From NCBI GenBank assembly GCA_003116995.1, contig BDSL01000117.1, positions 62,001 to 126,000 of the forward strand: a DNA stretch of 64,000 nt, read 5' to 3'. The notes below the pieces were generated by a model. That model worked only from the letters and a program-made list of their open reading frames with translations, was not told the origin of the DNA and ran no database searches. Of this stretch, positions 43,401-53,365 are shown in pieces. The position numbers and the translations under genes were made by a program. The stretch comes from Yamagishiella unicocca. Taxonomy: Eukaryota; Chlorophyta; Chlorophyceae; Chlamydomonadales; Volvocaceae. Each line of letters opens with the position of its first letter. Within the stretch, counting starts at the first letter, position 1.

Positions 43401-45962
43401 GCCGGCGCGCCGAAGGAGACGCCCGGCGGCAGGACCGGGTCAGCGGCGGACGCCAATGGCGTCACCGCCACCGCCGCCGCCGCCGCCGCCGCTACCCAGG
43501 GAGCATCCCCCCAGTCGTCCCCGTCCGCCTGGCCTCCGTCTCCATCGGGAGTAGCAGCAGCTGCCGGCGCGACATCTGCCGCAGCGGGCCCGGCCTCCAG
43601 CGGAGCGCCCACCGGCACCGGGCCGCCGACAGCTGCCACCCATTGCGGCTCGCCCCAGTCATCGTCGTCGCCGTCCTCACCGCTGCCAGCGGCCGCCTCT
43701 GCCGCCACATCCGCCTGGAACCCCAGGCCGCCAGCCCCGACGGCTCCGAAGGGTGCGGCTGCCGGCGTGGTGCCACCTGCGTCCTGCGAGGACGGCGCAG
43801 CAGCCACCACCCAGTGCGGCTCGCCCCACTCCTCATCATCCCGCATACCCGCCGGGCCCGTCGTGTGGGCGGCAGTAGCTGCAACTGCGCCCGATGCGGC
43901 TGCGAGCCCCGCCGCTGCATCCGGCTCGGGTTCAGGCGTCGCCTCAGTGGCGGAGGCAGGCGGACGCTGTAGCTGCAGCGGCTGTAGCTGCAGCGGCTGT
44001 GGCTGCAGCGGCTGTAGCTGCAGCGGCTGCGCGGGCTCCTCCTGGGCGCCCGCCTCGGGGGCGTGCGGCGTGACCCACTCCGCGCCCCCCCACATGTCAT
44101 CGTCCGCCTCGCCGGCCCCAGCCTCCGCTGAAGACCCCAACGGCTCCGCTACAGCGGCAGCGGCGACCAGCGCCGCATCGCATGAGCCCTCCGCTGCCGC
44201 CGCCGCCGCGGGGCCGATGTCCTGCCCCGAACTCAAGGGCCCGGCCGGCGCCGCCGGCGCCAGCGCCGGCGCTGCCGCTTCTGCTCGTCGCGCCTCAGCA
44301 GCGCCAGCTGACGCTGCCGGTCTGTCGCCGCCCTCGCTGCCTGACCCCAGAAAATCCTGGGAGGAGGAGGAGGCTCCCGTATTGACCGGATCAGCAGCGC
44401 CAGCTGCGTCAGCGGTAGCTGCGGGGCCCGCCAGGGCGGCGTCCAAAGGAGGGACAGCCCGCTCGGCGGCGGCGCCCGAGGGCTGGAGGTGGGGCTGGTC
44501 CGGGAGGCCTGTGCCGGGCTCTGAAATGCGGGAGACTGCGTCCTGTGGCGCTGGAACAGGTGCCGCCTCTGCCAGCGGTAGGGCGGCAAATTGCGGCAGC
44601 AGCTGCGGCGGGGGTACCACCGAGGGTGCCGCAGCGGTGGGTTCGATCACAGCGAGCGGCACCAGTTCGTCGATGCCGCCGGCCAGCGTTGCCGTACCTG
44701 CAGTGCCGCCGGCGCCGCTGAGCCGCCGCCGGCCCGTGGACACGGTGGCGCCGCCTCGATTGCGGAGCTGCCCATCCGAAAGAGCTGCGCCGCCGAAGCC
44801 GCTGGCCGAAACTGCATCATCCCCGCCAGGTGGGGTCAGCCGTGCACCTGGCACCGGTCCCGGCTGCAGCGACGCCATGCTGAAGTCCAGTTCGCCCACC
44901 AGCCCGGCACCGCTGCTGAGTAGGGCGGTCTCCGCCGCGGTCGCAGCTGGGCTGCCCGGCAGTAGCATAGCGCCTGGCGGCGGCGCCGCCGCCGTCCCGG
45001 GCGTCGCCTTGACGAAGTCCCCGAACACGTCGTCCAGCAGCTCGGGAGAAAACTTCCGCGCAGGGGCAGGCTGTAGCGGCGGTGATGGCTGTTGCTGCGG
45101 CGGATTTCGCGCGGCCCGCTGCGACCCGCCGGCAGCGGGCGGCTGTCGCTGCTGCTGCGGGTGGGTGCTCATTGCAGTCGGGGGAGCTGCCAGGCGGGTT
45201 TGAGAGGAAACCCGGGGGTCGGCACCCAGGCGGGGGGCCGGGGGGGCGGGAGACGGCGCGGCGGCGGGGGGAGGCGGCGGGGCCGCTGGAGGGGGCGTGC
45301 GGATTTGGGTCGGAAAGGCGGGGACGTGTGGGTCCACATCCAGGCCAGCAAACAGATCGCCCAAGCCGTCATCACCGACGCTGTATGCCCCAGCCAACGC
45401 TGCTGCTGCTGTTGCTGCTGGTGCTGTTGGCGCTGCTCCCGATGGTGATGATGATAGTAACGCGGCTGCGCTGGGGACCTGCGTTCGAGCTGCAAGGAGG
45501 GCCGACGGTGTGGAGGCTGGCGTTGTAGGGGAGGCCGCCCAGGGGGGGGGTCCAAAGGGCACGGACGCGGTGCGCGCAGGCGCCCGCGCAGGGACCGGCG
45601 AGGAGGCTGTGCCGGTGGTGGTGGCGGTGCGTAATTCCCCACCGACGCCGTTGTCGGATAGCGCGGCCCAATCGTCCGTGGGGGGTGCTGGGTCCGGCGT
45701 CGCGCTGGTCGGCTGTCCGGCGTAAGCCATCCCGACACCGGTCAGCGCACCCACAAGCGTACCCGTGACCAGGGCAGCGGGGTTGACTGGTCGTGCTCCA
45801 GCCTACAGGATAAGGTGGGAGCGGCATGGCGCCGTTTGGCGGTGTTTGTAAAAGACAGTTGGGGCGACGCTTGATGGAAACCGACCCAGGGCGCACTTTG
45901 CCCACCTGTCCCGAGGCTCCCAGAAGATTTGTGAAAAGTTCATCGGTGCCATCCGAAGCCAT
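22430..45962 (-). CDS. VPS8: VPS8, CORVET tethering subunit, with giant N-terminal extension
   Basis: VPS8 is the Rab5-binding subunit of the CORVET endosomal tether. Coding exons: 45906-45962, 37879-45802, 37036-37316, 35416-35791, 34905-35017, 33124-34222, 32759-32859, 32301-32530, 31510-31711, 30972-31133, 30037-30470, 29526-29611, 28999-29135, 28305-28445, 27313-27927, 26706-27047, 26197-26322, 25608-25939, 24813-24951, 23988-24329, 23352-23621, 23038-23129, 22430-22631. All junctions keep phase. The conserved body starts in exon 3: ALPDITQHWLT, VVTLSSGVMAVGTS, LVGHASGAVAAWDLQR, LLSVD-like blade residues, VVVDLDLEIREQ, LTWQERLRTLADIGKW, FKLLVYL..CFPPG, LRGDYSAALACHL, RMSDYVPPSEVV, LLGLLGSCAYEQ. 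Exons 1-2 add about 2,660 residues. The family's C-terminal RING is not seen. The last exon is uncertain. Confidence 0.85.
23170..23262. repeat. 11-bp GTGGGAGGGGG tandem repeat, VPS8 intron 21
   Basis: About nine copies of GTGGGAGGGGG between exons 23352-23621 and 23038-23129. On the sense strand this is a long C-rich pyrimidine tract. Confidence 0.9.
24330..24450 (+). repeat. Family-B repeat at 3' end of VPS8 intron 19
   Basis: G runs, then AGAACCGTTTACGCGACACG, TAGCTGGCGCATGGTCGTCG and GACACCG. It faces the acceptor at 24329 and is antisense to the gene. It forms an inverted pair with the copy at the other end of the same intron (24775-24812). Confidence 0.85.
24660..24812 (-). repeat. Family-B repeat at 5' end of VPS8 intron 19
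   Basis: On the sense strand, immediately after the donor: GTAAGGGGGGGATGTATAAA, then AACCGTTTTACGC. Two further AAAGAACCGGTATTG copies follow. Compared with the acceptor-side copy the shared inverted sequence is a G run, ATAAnAnAACCGTTT and ACGC. Confidence 0.85.
25335..25548 (-). repeat. Family-A intronic repeat, long copy 1 (VPS8 intron 18)
   Basis: About 210 bases alignable by eye to the copy at 28781-28991. On the gene's sense strand it begins with the G-rich tip and a CGAGGGAAACCCGTGG motif facing the donor at 25608, then AACCGTTT, GCATGCTGGAGAACTGGG, GGGGATACGAAAG, a perfect 10-base hairpin (25427-25436 with 25444-25453), and TTTTGGGCGCTAG at the far end. Confidence 0.85.
28234..28325. 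repeat. Duplicated 5' splice site, VPS8 exon 14
   Basis: The exon end and donor (minus strand GTGGCGACACAG|GTGGGGG, junction at 28305/28304) is copied 62 bases downstream in the intron (core at 28241-28256). Use of the second site would shift the frame. Confidence 0.75.
28781..28991 (-). repeat. Family-A intronic repeat, long copy 2 (VPS8 intron 13)
   Basis: Same order of blocks as the copy at 25335-25548, with scattered substitutions. The hairpin arms are 28874-28882 and 28888-28896. Relative to copy 1 one base pair differs on both sides (A-T becomes G-C), so pairing is kept. The CGAGGAAGACCCGTGGAT tip faces the donor of exon 28999-29135. Confidence 0.85.
30780..30945. repeat. GTGTGTATGGCG tandem repeat, VPS8 intron 10
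   Basis: Four GTGTGTATGGCG-centred units separated by G-rich spacers lie in the intron between exons 30972-31133 and 30037-30470. The same core forms an array in a CYP97C intron at 58345-58490. Confidence 0.8.
34236..34370. repeat. 21-bp tandem repeat, VPS8 intron 5
   Basis: Six to seven copies of GGCGTCAGGCGAGGGGGTGG with alternating GGTGGT/GGTGGC lie next to the acceptor of the exon starting at 34222. A family-B intronic repeat follows at 34372. Confidence 0.9.
34372..34430 (+). repeat. Family-B repeat, VPS8 intron 5
   Basis: AAAAACGGTTACACGACACG, GGATAGCTGGCGCATTGTCG and TCGGACACA, antisense to the gene on the acceptor side. A second, shorter copy (CCCGGTTACACGACATAGG) lies at 34568-34590. 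Confidence 0.85.
35060..35155. repeat. About 27-bp tandem repeat, VPS8 intron 4
   Basis: Four copies of a unit with the core GGGTTGCAAGGGAAACC and GTCGGGTG lie beside the acceptor at 35017. The core resembles the AAACCCGT end of family A, so the array may come from amplification of that element's tip. Confidence 0.7.
36196..36925. repeat. 18-19-bp minisatellite, about 34 copies, VPS8 intron 3
   Basis: CATGTGACAGCTCCACCCC is repeated about 34 times; only the length of the C run (4 to 15) varies. It fills more than half of the 1.24-kb intron between exons 37036-37316 and 35416-35791. Confidence 0.95.
38199..38312 (-). repeat. VPS8: 21-bp coding repeat, SQTPPPP heptapeptide
   Basis: Five to six copies of a 21-base unit (plus strand GGAGGTGTTTGGGACGGCGG) encode Ser-Gln-Thr-Pro-Pro-Pro-Pro in the VPS8 frame, just C-terminal of the acidic run. 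SQ/TP content makes it a possible phosphorylation site cluster. Confidence 0.85.
40560..42700 (-). repeat. VPS8: 15-bp coding tandem array, EAAAA pentapeptides
   Basis: About 2.1 kb of a 15-base unit encoding Glu-Ala-Ala-Ala-Ala with scattered Leu, Val, Asn or Gln for Ala and rare Ala for Glu. Higher-order copies are visible. The block around 41341 recurs at 41941 (600 bases on), with a neighbouring marker (GCAGCAGCTG, 41226/41811) offset by 585, that is 40 and 39 units. The marker TCAGCTGCCG recurs at 42186 and 42471 (285 bases, 19 units). Phase is never broken. The peptide would form a long acidic alanine helix. Confidence 0.9.
43493..44108 (-). other. VPS8: Four acidic-Trp motifs in VPS8 extension
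   Basis: Read N- to C-terminal: DDDMWGGAEWVTP (about 44108-44070), DDEEWGEPHWVVA (about 43846-43805), DDDDWGEPQWVAA (about 43677-43635) and GDDWGDAPWVAA (about 43530-43493). Consensus is acidic-W-G-x3-W-V, spaced 50-75 residues apart in otherwise low-complexity sequence. Such spaced short motifs usually bind one partner domain several times. Confidence 0.7.
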
Positions 45963-47888
45963 CAGCTGACACCGGATCACAGCACGGGGCTCGCCTCGAT
46001 AGTGCGCCCCGAAAGCTTACAAGGCAGGTCGGAGCTAGTTCCAGCCCCAAATCAAATAATGTAACATCATTTCTTCCCAAGATCTAAAATGCTTACAACG
46101 TCCACATCTATCTCAGAACTGGGATTCGGGATACGACCGCTGAAGTTCCACAACGCTCAGCAGCTGTCTTGGTAAGCCTTGACTACGCTCCTTCGTAAGA
46201 GTATGCATTTCATACCTTCGTAAGTGTATGAAATGTTAACATGTGCAAATCCATGTGAATTGTCGTACGCGTAGGTGCAGCGCCAAAAAACAGGGAGCAC
46301 CAGTGCCATGACGACTGGTCCGACAGTGTTGCGTCAACTTCTGAACCACGATCGCCTTCCAGCATGTGGGCCCCGGACACACCGGAAGCACAGACCATCC
46401 TCATGCATGTGGCGCGTTCAGGCGCGTGCAGTGTTTTTGGTGCCGTCCAACCTTTACACACCATGGCGCACCCAAACCGCAGTCAATCCCAGCCCCCGCC
46501 GATACAAGGAAGTTACTCAGATCCTCGCATCAAACTTATCCAGCGTGTGGGCAGCCCTTAACCAAAAGCTATTGCTGCGCAAGTAACTCAACGTGTGGGA
46601 CAATATGGGACAATCAGTCCACGCAATACCTATCTTAAGCAGAGTGCAAGTGTGCAAGCCATTGAGTATAGGCCGCGGTGTATGTGCCCAGCATTTGCCA
46701 ACATGCACAGCTGGCTCAAACTGCGCGACACTCCGTGCTCTGGCGCGTACCATTCGACAGTGCTGCTCTCTAGAAGGCCCCAGCAGACGGCTGTACGTAG
46801 GCAGGACCCGCTAATCGCCTGCGATCCCATCGCTCACCGACCTATCTGACTTCCTCGCTGCCTGGCTTCGACCCCCATCACTCCGCAGCTCCCCAGCGCC
46901 AGCGCCTCTTCATGCATCGGTAAGGCACTGCTTTGCCAGCTGGCTAGGAAACATGGACTCTGCCTTCTGGACTTACAACACGTGCCTGCATGTCGCAAGT
47001 GCAATCGGGCGGCTGCACCGCCCTCAGGCGGCTGCACCGCCCTCTGCGTCTCCGATCGCATCTAGGCGCTTAAAAATCTGTGCCGCACCATGTCACTGGG
47101 ACCAGTACACGAGCGAAGCATGCTGTGGCTGCCAAGTTACGCGCATGCCGCAGCCGGATGCCTAGCCAGGGTGAGATAGACCGCAATGGAGTGCCCGAGT
47201 GACTTGAACCCAACTGCAAGATACGGCGGGTCAATGCTTCGTAATCCCCAGCGCCGCCTGTGCAAACTGTAAGACCTATGCTGTCGAAGCACGTAGATGC
47301 TGCGCGTCGCTGGCAGCAATAGCACTTCAGCCGACGACGCAGCAGTTACCCTCGGTAGTGCTGCTAACCTCTCCATCCGACGGGGCAACCTGTTTTGGGT
47401 AATGCAGCCTGTAAGTAAATTGGCAGACACGCCAATATTTCCACCTGTCATGGGGTAACACGGATGTTCTGGATCGGGGGATGGGTGTGGTTGCTGGTTA
47501 TGTCTTGCAGGCGCTGCTGCGCTCCCCCGCGGCAGCGCCTGCTATTACGGTACGCGGGTGCGCCAACATAAATGCAGCATTGTACCACCTGATCATTGCA
47601 TTGTTTGGTTAAGGGATTTATAACACCCTCAGCTTGCGCAAGCTCTGAAACACGGCATGCCGTACTCTGTCGAAATGCATGTTAATGTAGGTTTCTGCTT
47701 GCCGGCAGCTGATAGCCTCGACTTGCATACGATCTATTGCTGCGTAGATCACAGACCAATTGCATAGCTTTGATTTTAACTTGAACGGCTCTAGATCGTC
47801 TATTAAGATTCGTTGTAAAGCAGGAACCCGCGAGCGCGCACCAGCTGGGAGTTAAACTTCACAACTTCGGCAGCTTGAGGCTGCCAAA
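45963..47888. promoter_or_regulatory. Divergent intergenic region between VPS8 and proteasome alpha-2
   Basis: 1.9 kb, AT-richer than the genes, between two start codons facing apart, so both promoters should be here. Visible structure: a 10-base perfect inverted repeat CATTTCATAC/GTATGAAATG at 46206-46235 and a duplicated GGCGGCTGCACCGCCCTC at 47010-47045. No exon or RNA gene was recognised. Confidence 0.45.
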
Positions 47889-50800
47889 ATGGCGGAGTCA
47901 CAGGTGTGTTGTGCCAAGATTGCGGGACTGAGGCTGGGCAGGACTGGGCGTGCTGTGATCGCACCCGCTTCCCATGCATTCAAATGTGAACATATTTGCA
48001 AATCGAGGTTGCAATCGCTCTGCCTGTGCCATGTTATGTTGTCATCACCTCGCGGGCCTCGCGTGAAGCTCATCCTTATTTGGTTTGCCCCTACACCTCC
48101 GCGACGCAGTACTCGTTCTCGCTTACGACATTCAGCCCAAGTGGCAAGCTAGTACAGATCGAGTATGCGCTCAACGCCGTTGCCGCTGGCGCGACGTCGC
48201 TAGGCATAAGCGCCACAGACGGTGTCGTGATCGCGACGGAAAAGAAGCTGCCGTCGGCGCTGGTGGATGAGACGACCGTGCAAAAGATCATGACGATCAC
48301 CCCCAGCATAGGTGTCGTGTACAGCGGCATGGGTCCGGACTTCCGTGTGCTGGTACGGCGCGCGCGCAAGACTGCGCAGACGTACTTCCAGACCTACAAG
48401 GAGCACATTCCGGTGGCGCAGCTGGTGCGGGAGACCGCGGCCGTAATGCAGGAGTTCACACGTGAGCGGGGGGTAGGGCGAAGGGGGGTGATTCGGGCTG
48501 TTTGGGTATGCAGGGTTACCGGTGGGTATGCAGGGTTGCCGGAGGGGAGCAAAGGTGCATGCTGAGATGTGGCTAAACGCATTTATACGTTTCATAGATC
48601 ATAGAGGGGTTCAGGCGGATTGTACTCCGGAGCCGAGTTGTCCTCCAGCGGCGGGGTCCTCTCCTCAGGAGGGCAGATCACGTCCGCGAGGGGCTGTACC
48701 CGCGCCTTCACGTCTGGGCGGGGAGGGAGCCTGAGAGATGGCTATCACATCCAAGGAAGGCAGCAGGCGCGCAAATTACCCAATCCCGGCACGGGGAAGT
48801 ATCGCGCGGTGAGCAGCTGTGAGGATTCGGTTGGAGTGACGTGTCCAGCACAGCCAGCTCGGGCCGGGGTTTCGAAGCTACGCAAACTGCGGCACAACCG
48901 GTACGGTACTACTAGCTCACTCCAGATGTGGGGGCGAATGTGCATCCCAAGTCATAGGCGACCCCCCTCCAGCTGCACTCCCTGGCTGCTGTGGGTGTTA
49001 AGAGGTCTGAGCCGTTCCTTGGGAGCAGCCGGAGGCACCCCAGGGTCGGGTTGTGAGGAAGGACCTGATGAGGGTCGGCACTGACTTGGGCGTCCCGGCC
49101 TGAAGGGCGGGAGGGGGTGGGGCGGGGTCGGGAGGTGGCGGGGCGGCGCCCAGTGGGGCAGACCGCGAGGGAGGTGTGTGCAGCCAAGGGGGCCAGACCA
49201 CGAGGGAGGTGTGTGCAACCAAGGGAGGTGTGTGCAACCAAGGTGGGCAGACCACGGGGGAGGTGTGTGCCATTGTGGTGTATGACCACACGCCGACGGG
49301 ACTTGCGACGCGCAACGTTTCCCGTTGTCGACTCACCGGGTTTCTCCTCGTATCTCCTGCGTACGGGTGGGGGGTCATGGGGCGAGGCCAGCGGGACGTG
49401 GCGGGATGTTCCGCTGAGCAGCTAAGGGAGTGTGAGCAGCCGAGGGAGAAACAGCAGCAGTGGCACCCTTTGGTGGATGTGCGGCGGGCAGATGGAGGGG
49501 AGCGAGCGCCAGTTTAGGGATGGGGGGGCATCGGGCGAGTGGCGTCATGGTTGTGACGTGTTTTCGCATTGGGCAGTGTCGGGCGAAGAACATGAGGGCG
49601 CTTGCGTGGCGGTTGCGGGGGAGCGGGGGGATGAGGGATGGGATGTGGCCGAGTGGGTTACAGTGGTTCCGGAGCGGCGGAAGGGGGTCCCGTGGCAGGG
49701 GAGGGGGGCTCAGTGGTGGATGGGCGGGGGGTGGGTGGGAGGGAGGGCGAGAAAAGCGGTTGATACGACGTAGGAAACCGAGGAGGAGGAATGTAGGAAA
49801 CGCGTCCTTCAGGAATGCATGCTGGAGCGCTCGGGCGGCCGGCCCGGCTTCACTGCACTAAAGCTCGCCGGTGCGGTGCGGAAAGCGGCGGCGACGTAGC
49901 TGGCGAGGAAGCTTGTATGACGCGTTTGGGGTTGCGTGCCGAAACACTCGCGCCTGCCCGACCCCGACCCATCTCGTCTACAAACCATTACCGTAGTGCT
50001 GCGGTGGAACACCGGTCACCCACCACCGCTCACTCGTACACCCCTTCCTCCGCACGGTTCAGGGATGTACGATACCCCTCCGTCCCCCCTGTCGGACCCT
50101 TCCCCCCCGTCCCCGCTGTCCGACCCTTTCCCCCCTGTCGGACCCTTCCCACCCGCCCCCCCCTCTTCTCCCCTGAGTGCCTACGCCGTGTAATCGGGTC
50201 TACTACCCCCCGTGTGCCTCCTCGCCCCTGTGCCTCCTCGCCCCCCCCCCACAACCGTGGTGCCGCATCGTGGTTTCAATACACACACACGTACACAGAG
50301 ACCGGCGGCGTGCGGCCCTTCGGCGTGTCCCTCATGATGGCGGGCTACGACGACAACGGGCCGCAGCTGTACCAGATCGACCCCTCCGGCTCCTACTTCG
50401 CGTGGAAGGCGTCGGCCATTGGCAAGAACATGACCAACGCCAAAGCCTTCCTGGAGAAGCGATACAGCGAGGAGGTGCGGCGAGGGGGGGGGCTTCGAGG
50501 AAGACCCGTGGATGCTAGAAAAAACCGTTTAGAACAGACGTTCTGAACCCCGGGGTGGGGCGGGTGGTGGTGGAGGTGGTGGGCAGACGGGAGATGCGGC
50601 GGGGAGATTAGGGCAGGAGTGAGGTGGGGAAGTGGAGCAGGCGGGAGGAGCGGCGGGGAGGAGCGGCGAGAAAAGGGGTTCCGGTGACGGATGGGTTGTG
50701 CCGCAGGCGGGGTCGCACCCACAGCTGTGTGGCTGCCGCCTGTGAGGGGAGAGAGCGACTTACCTCAGCGGCCCGGCGCCAGGGCTATCGCCGTCCGTTC

Positions 50801-51790
50801 CCACGGTGGCCTTGTGTCGGGTGCAGGGGTGCGGGGCGTTGCGGCCGTCTCCTGGTGTGCTATACCTCCCCGCCACGTTCCGTTTCTTCCGTTGCCCTGG
50901 CCGAATCGGTGCTGTTCCTGTGTTATCCCCCTCCTCGCCCTCATCAATGGGCGCTTCAGAAAACAGAAACCAAATCCTGGTGTCTCATCCGGCGCCCTGC
51001 CCGTTCCAACGTATCGCGCTTCCTTCGCTTGCCTCCCCATATTCCACCCCCCCCCCTCCCCTCATCTCCCCCCCGCCTCCCCTCATCTCCTCCCCACCGC
51101 CCCTCATCTCCCCCCCGCCTCCCCTCATCTCCTCCCCACCGCCCCTCATCTCCCCCCCGCCCCCCCTCATCTCCCCCCGCCTCTCAGGTGGGCATTGAGG
51201 ACGCCATCCACACGGCGCTGCTGACGCTCAAGGAGGGCTTCGAGGGGCAACTGAGCGGCTCCAACATCGAGGTCGGCGTCATCGGGCCAGACCGCAAATT
51301 CAAGGTGAGATGGCGGGGTACCTGGGGGGGGAGAGGAGAACCGGGGGTTACACGGCGTAGGAGAATAGAGGGTAGAGGGGGGGGCGGGGGTCGCATGCGG
51401 GACTGGATCGATCAGGCAGGTGGGGAAGGTGAGCCGGCGAGGGCACGTCCTGAGTCCCGCTTCTGTCGCAGGTAGTGTAGGTCGCTACTACGGGGGATTT
51501 AAAGAGAATCCGTGAATCCTACGGGGGAATGGCGGCTGGGTTGGTGCTGTAGGTCGCTACGACGGGGGAGTGGCGGCTGGGTTGGTGCTGGTGGCCGCCG
51601 AGGAGGGGTGGCCTGACTGAGCCCGTGTCGGAGGCAGCCTGGCAGGCAGTGAAAGGCCGCTTGGCCTGCCACCACGACCACCGCTGATCTCCGCCTTCAT
51701 CGCGCCTGCTGCGCTCCGCCCCCATCGTGCGCCGCCCCACAGGTCCTCAGCGAGGCCGAGGTCAGCGACTACCTGCAGGAGGTGGAGTAG
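47889..51790 (+). CDS. PAB1: 20S proteasome subunit alpha-2
   Basis: Alpha-ring subunit of the 20S proteasome core (alpha-2, PSMA2 in animals, PAB in plants); structural, without a catalytic Thr. Exons 47889-47903, 48110-48461, 50299-50474, 51188-51304 and 51743-51790 join in phase to 235 residues, the normal length. The alpha-subunit signature [20 protein letters not shown] is at residues 6-25. [66 protein letters not shown] and a C-terminal DYLQEVE follow. The first coding exon has only five codons (MAESQ). The 1.8-kb second intron carries tandem repeats and an antisense family-B motif at about 50185. A TGTAA 360 bases after the stop suits the 3' end. Identification is secure. Confidence 0.96.
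49155..49275. repeat. Imperfect tandem repeats in proteasome intron 2
   Basis: GGGAGGTGTGTGCAACCAAG and GGGGCAGACCACGAGGGAGG recur three to four times in about 120 bases. Confidence 0.7.
50491..50545 (+). repeat. Family-A intronic repeat, short copy (proteasome intron 3)
   Basis: G run, then CGAGGAAGACCCGTGGAT, AAAAAACCGTTTAGAAC and AGACGTTCTGA, starting about 16 bases after the donor at 50475, in sense orientation. Confidence 0.85.
51050..51180. repeat. CCCCTCATCTCC tandem repeat before proteasome exon 4
   Basis: About seven copies of a 20-23-base unit with the core CCCCTCATCTCC form the pyrimidine tract directly upstream of the acceptor at 51188. Confidence 0.85.
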
Positions 51791-53365
51791 CGAGCAGGCG
51801 GGGGCGGGCAGGGAGGCAGGGCGGCAGCAGGGTGGGGGCGCGGGGCCCGACGACTCGGAGGTCGCTGCTGCGGCGCAACCGGCGGAGGGCCCCTGGCCGC
51901 ACCGCAGTGCGTTCGTGGGCTGCAGCTGTTAAGAGCTGTGGCACAGTGGCAGTGGCGTAGAAGCGGCGGAAGCGTGCAGTTAGGGGGAGGTGCAGGTGCG
52001 CCCGGCAGGCAGGCAGGGGAGGGCAGCGGTGGTCCCGGAGCAGTGGGGGGTCGGCGGCTTGAAAGCGCGCTCAGAGGCGATGCGGAGGAGGGCGAGGAGT
52101 CCTTTCCGCTGGACGGGCTATTTGCTTGGGCATAGCGGGCAGTGCTATTTGTAAATCTTCTTCTGGACCATCGATGTTCCTGGTACTGTCGGTATCGAGC
52201 CAGATGATGATGGTGATGATGATGGAGTTTTGGTGTTGACATGTCTGGCCTGGTGCGTGTAAGCGGGGCTTCAGCTCCTCGTTTTGCGAGCGCCCGGCAC
52301 CGCCGAGGCCTCGTTCGGGGTTGCGGGGCCTCGCGATGGACGGACCGTACGACGAGTCCGTGTGCCAGCCAAATATCACGACTGGAATCCGGACCCATCT
52401 TAACGGCGGATGTGTTACATCCTACTACCACATGTTCGACTCGCCGCTCAGCCCCTACGGCGCTATGTGGACGCTACATCGATCACCCAGGCAGCCGGGC
52501 TACCCTTCGATTGGGACATCTCCCGGCGGACAACCTGCTTGCAAGGGATGCGACCTTTCCTTCCAACCTCAATGAAAAGTGTGGCCAGGAGGATACAAGT
52601 CGATCTGCCGGTGTGAGGCGCATGCTGCTCTCAAACCCCCCAGCCTGGCAGTTGGTGCTTCCCAGCCGCCACTAGCACCCACTGTAGCATGGGGGAGGGG
52701 GAGGAGCCGTACATGGGGTTATCGGACAGACAGCATACAAGTCAGGAGCTATCTTGGAATAGAGATCTTCCACTTATCCCAGTCACAGCTCACAATGGCC
52801 CATCGCACCGTGTGCGAAGCCGCAAGGAGCGCCACCAAAAAGCTGTGGCCGCAGCCGCGTCAAAAACTCAAAACTTGGAGGGCCAAAATCCTTCAATCAG
52901 AAGCAACAGCCGCCTCGTTCGCGAGTAACTAGTCACCAGCCGCTGCAGCGCGCTGGGCCCTAACGCCCCAATACTCTAGTTAAAAGGGCGCATTGTGTCA
53001 TTGCAATTATTCCCACATCGCGCTACCGCGAAGAACGCCCGCCGTCTAAATCCAGGATGGGAGGTTCACGACTCGCCGCCGCCCGCTAGTTCACAGCGCG
53101 ACACGCACACATACTGTAGGCCGCCCAATAGTTACCCCCCAACCCCCGCCAGGATCCGCCAGGATCCCCCCTTCCGACGGGGTCCCACGGGGCTCCTCTC
53201 ATACCCCCCCTTCCACTGCAGCAACCACGCCTGCTGGCCTCATCGACTGCGGTAGAGTAAAGAGGATAAACCGGTGTGTGCCGACATGTGACAAGATGTG
53301 AACTTGGGCGGTTGGGTGGTTGGGTGAGGGGCAGCCCCGCACTGGTCCCGGCGGCCGCCAGCGCT
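51791..53365. other. Intergenic region between convergent proteasome and CYP97C genes
   Basis: Holds the proteasome 3' UTR, including TGTAA at 52150-52154, and presumably the CYP97C 3' UTR near 53300. An 84-codon plus frame at 52321-52575 begins with ATG but has no family similarity that I can recognise. Nothing else is supported. Confidence 0.45.
52150..52154 (+). terminator. Candidate TGTAA polyadenylation signal of proteasome alpha-2
   Basis: Sense-strand TGTAA 360 bases after the stop at 51790. Confidence 0.45.

Larger units (their letters stand above)
37879..45802 (-). other. VPS8: VPS8 exon 2: 7.9-kb exon encoding disordered/helical extension
   Basis: One open frame of 2,641 codons. 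From the N-terminus: Pro/Ala-rich sequence with DDWAALSD, DLFAGLDVD and ELLDDVFGDF; a Gly/Ala region; four acidic Trp motifs (44108-43493); an Ala/Glu pentad array (about 42700-40560); an AESAAAEAP repeat of 33 bases (about 40820-40665); more Ala/Glu sequence; a series of short acidic motifs (WDLSDLLGG, AFMAFADLE, FHELMLEFGEPD, LDLDKLLAEYG); an acidic run ending DDQLDLSDVWEQ; and SQTPPPP repeats. It belongs to the VPS8 gene because exon 1 (MASDGTDELFTNLLG) joins it in phase 0, and its end (CTGGCAG|GTGCGA, phase 1) joins the first conserved VPS8 exon exactly. Confidence 0.75.

Noticed and set aside
46000..47880. tRNA or other small RNA gene between VPS8 and proteasome alpha-2
   Set aside because: No box A/box B pair or cloverleaf could be drawn by eye. 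A tRNAscan-SE run would settle it.
52321..52575. 84-codon ATG-started plus frame between proteasome and CYP97C
   Set aside because: No similarity recognised and no neighbouring exons; may be chance in the intergenic region.
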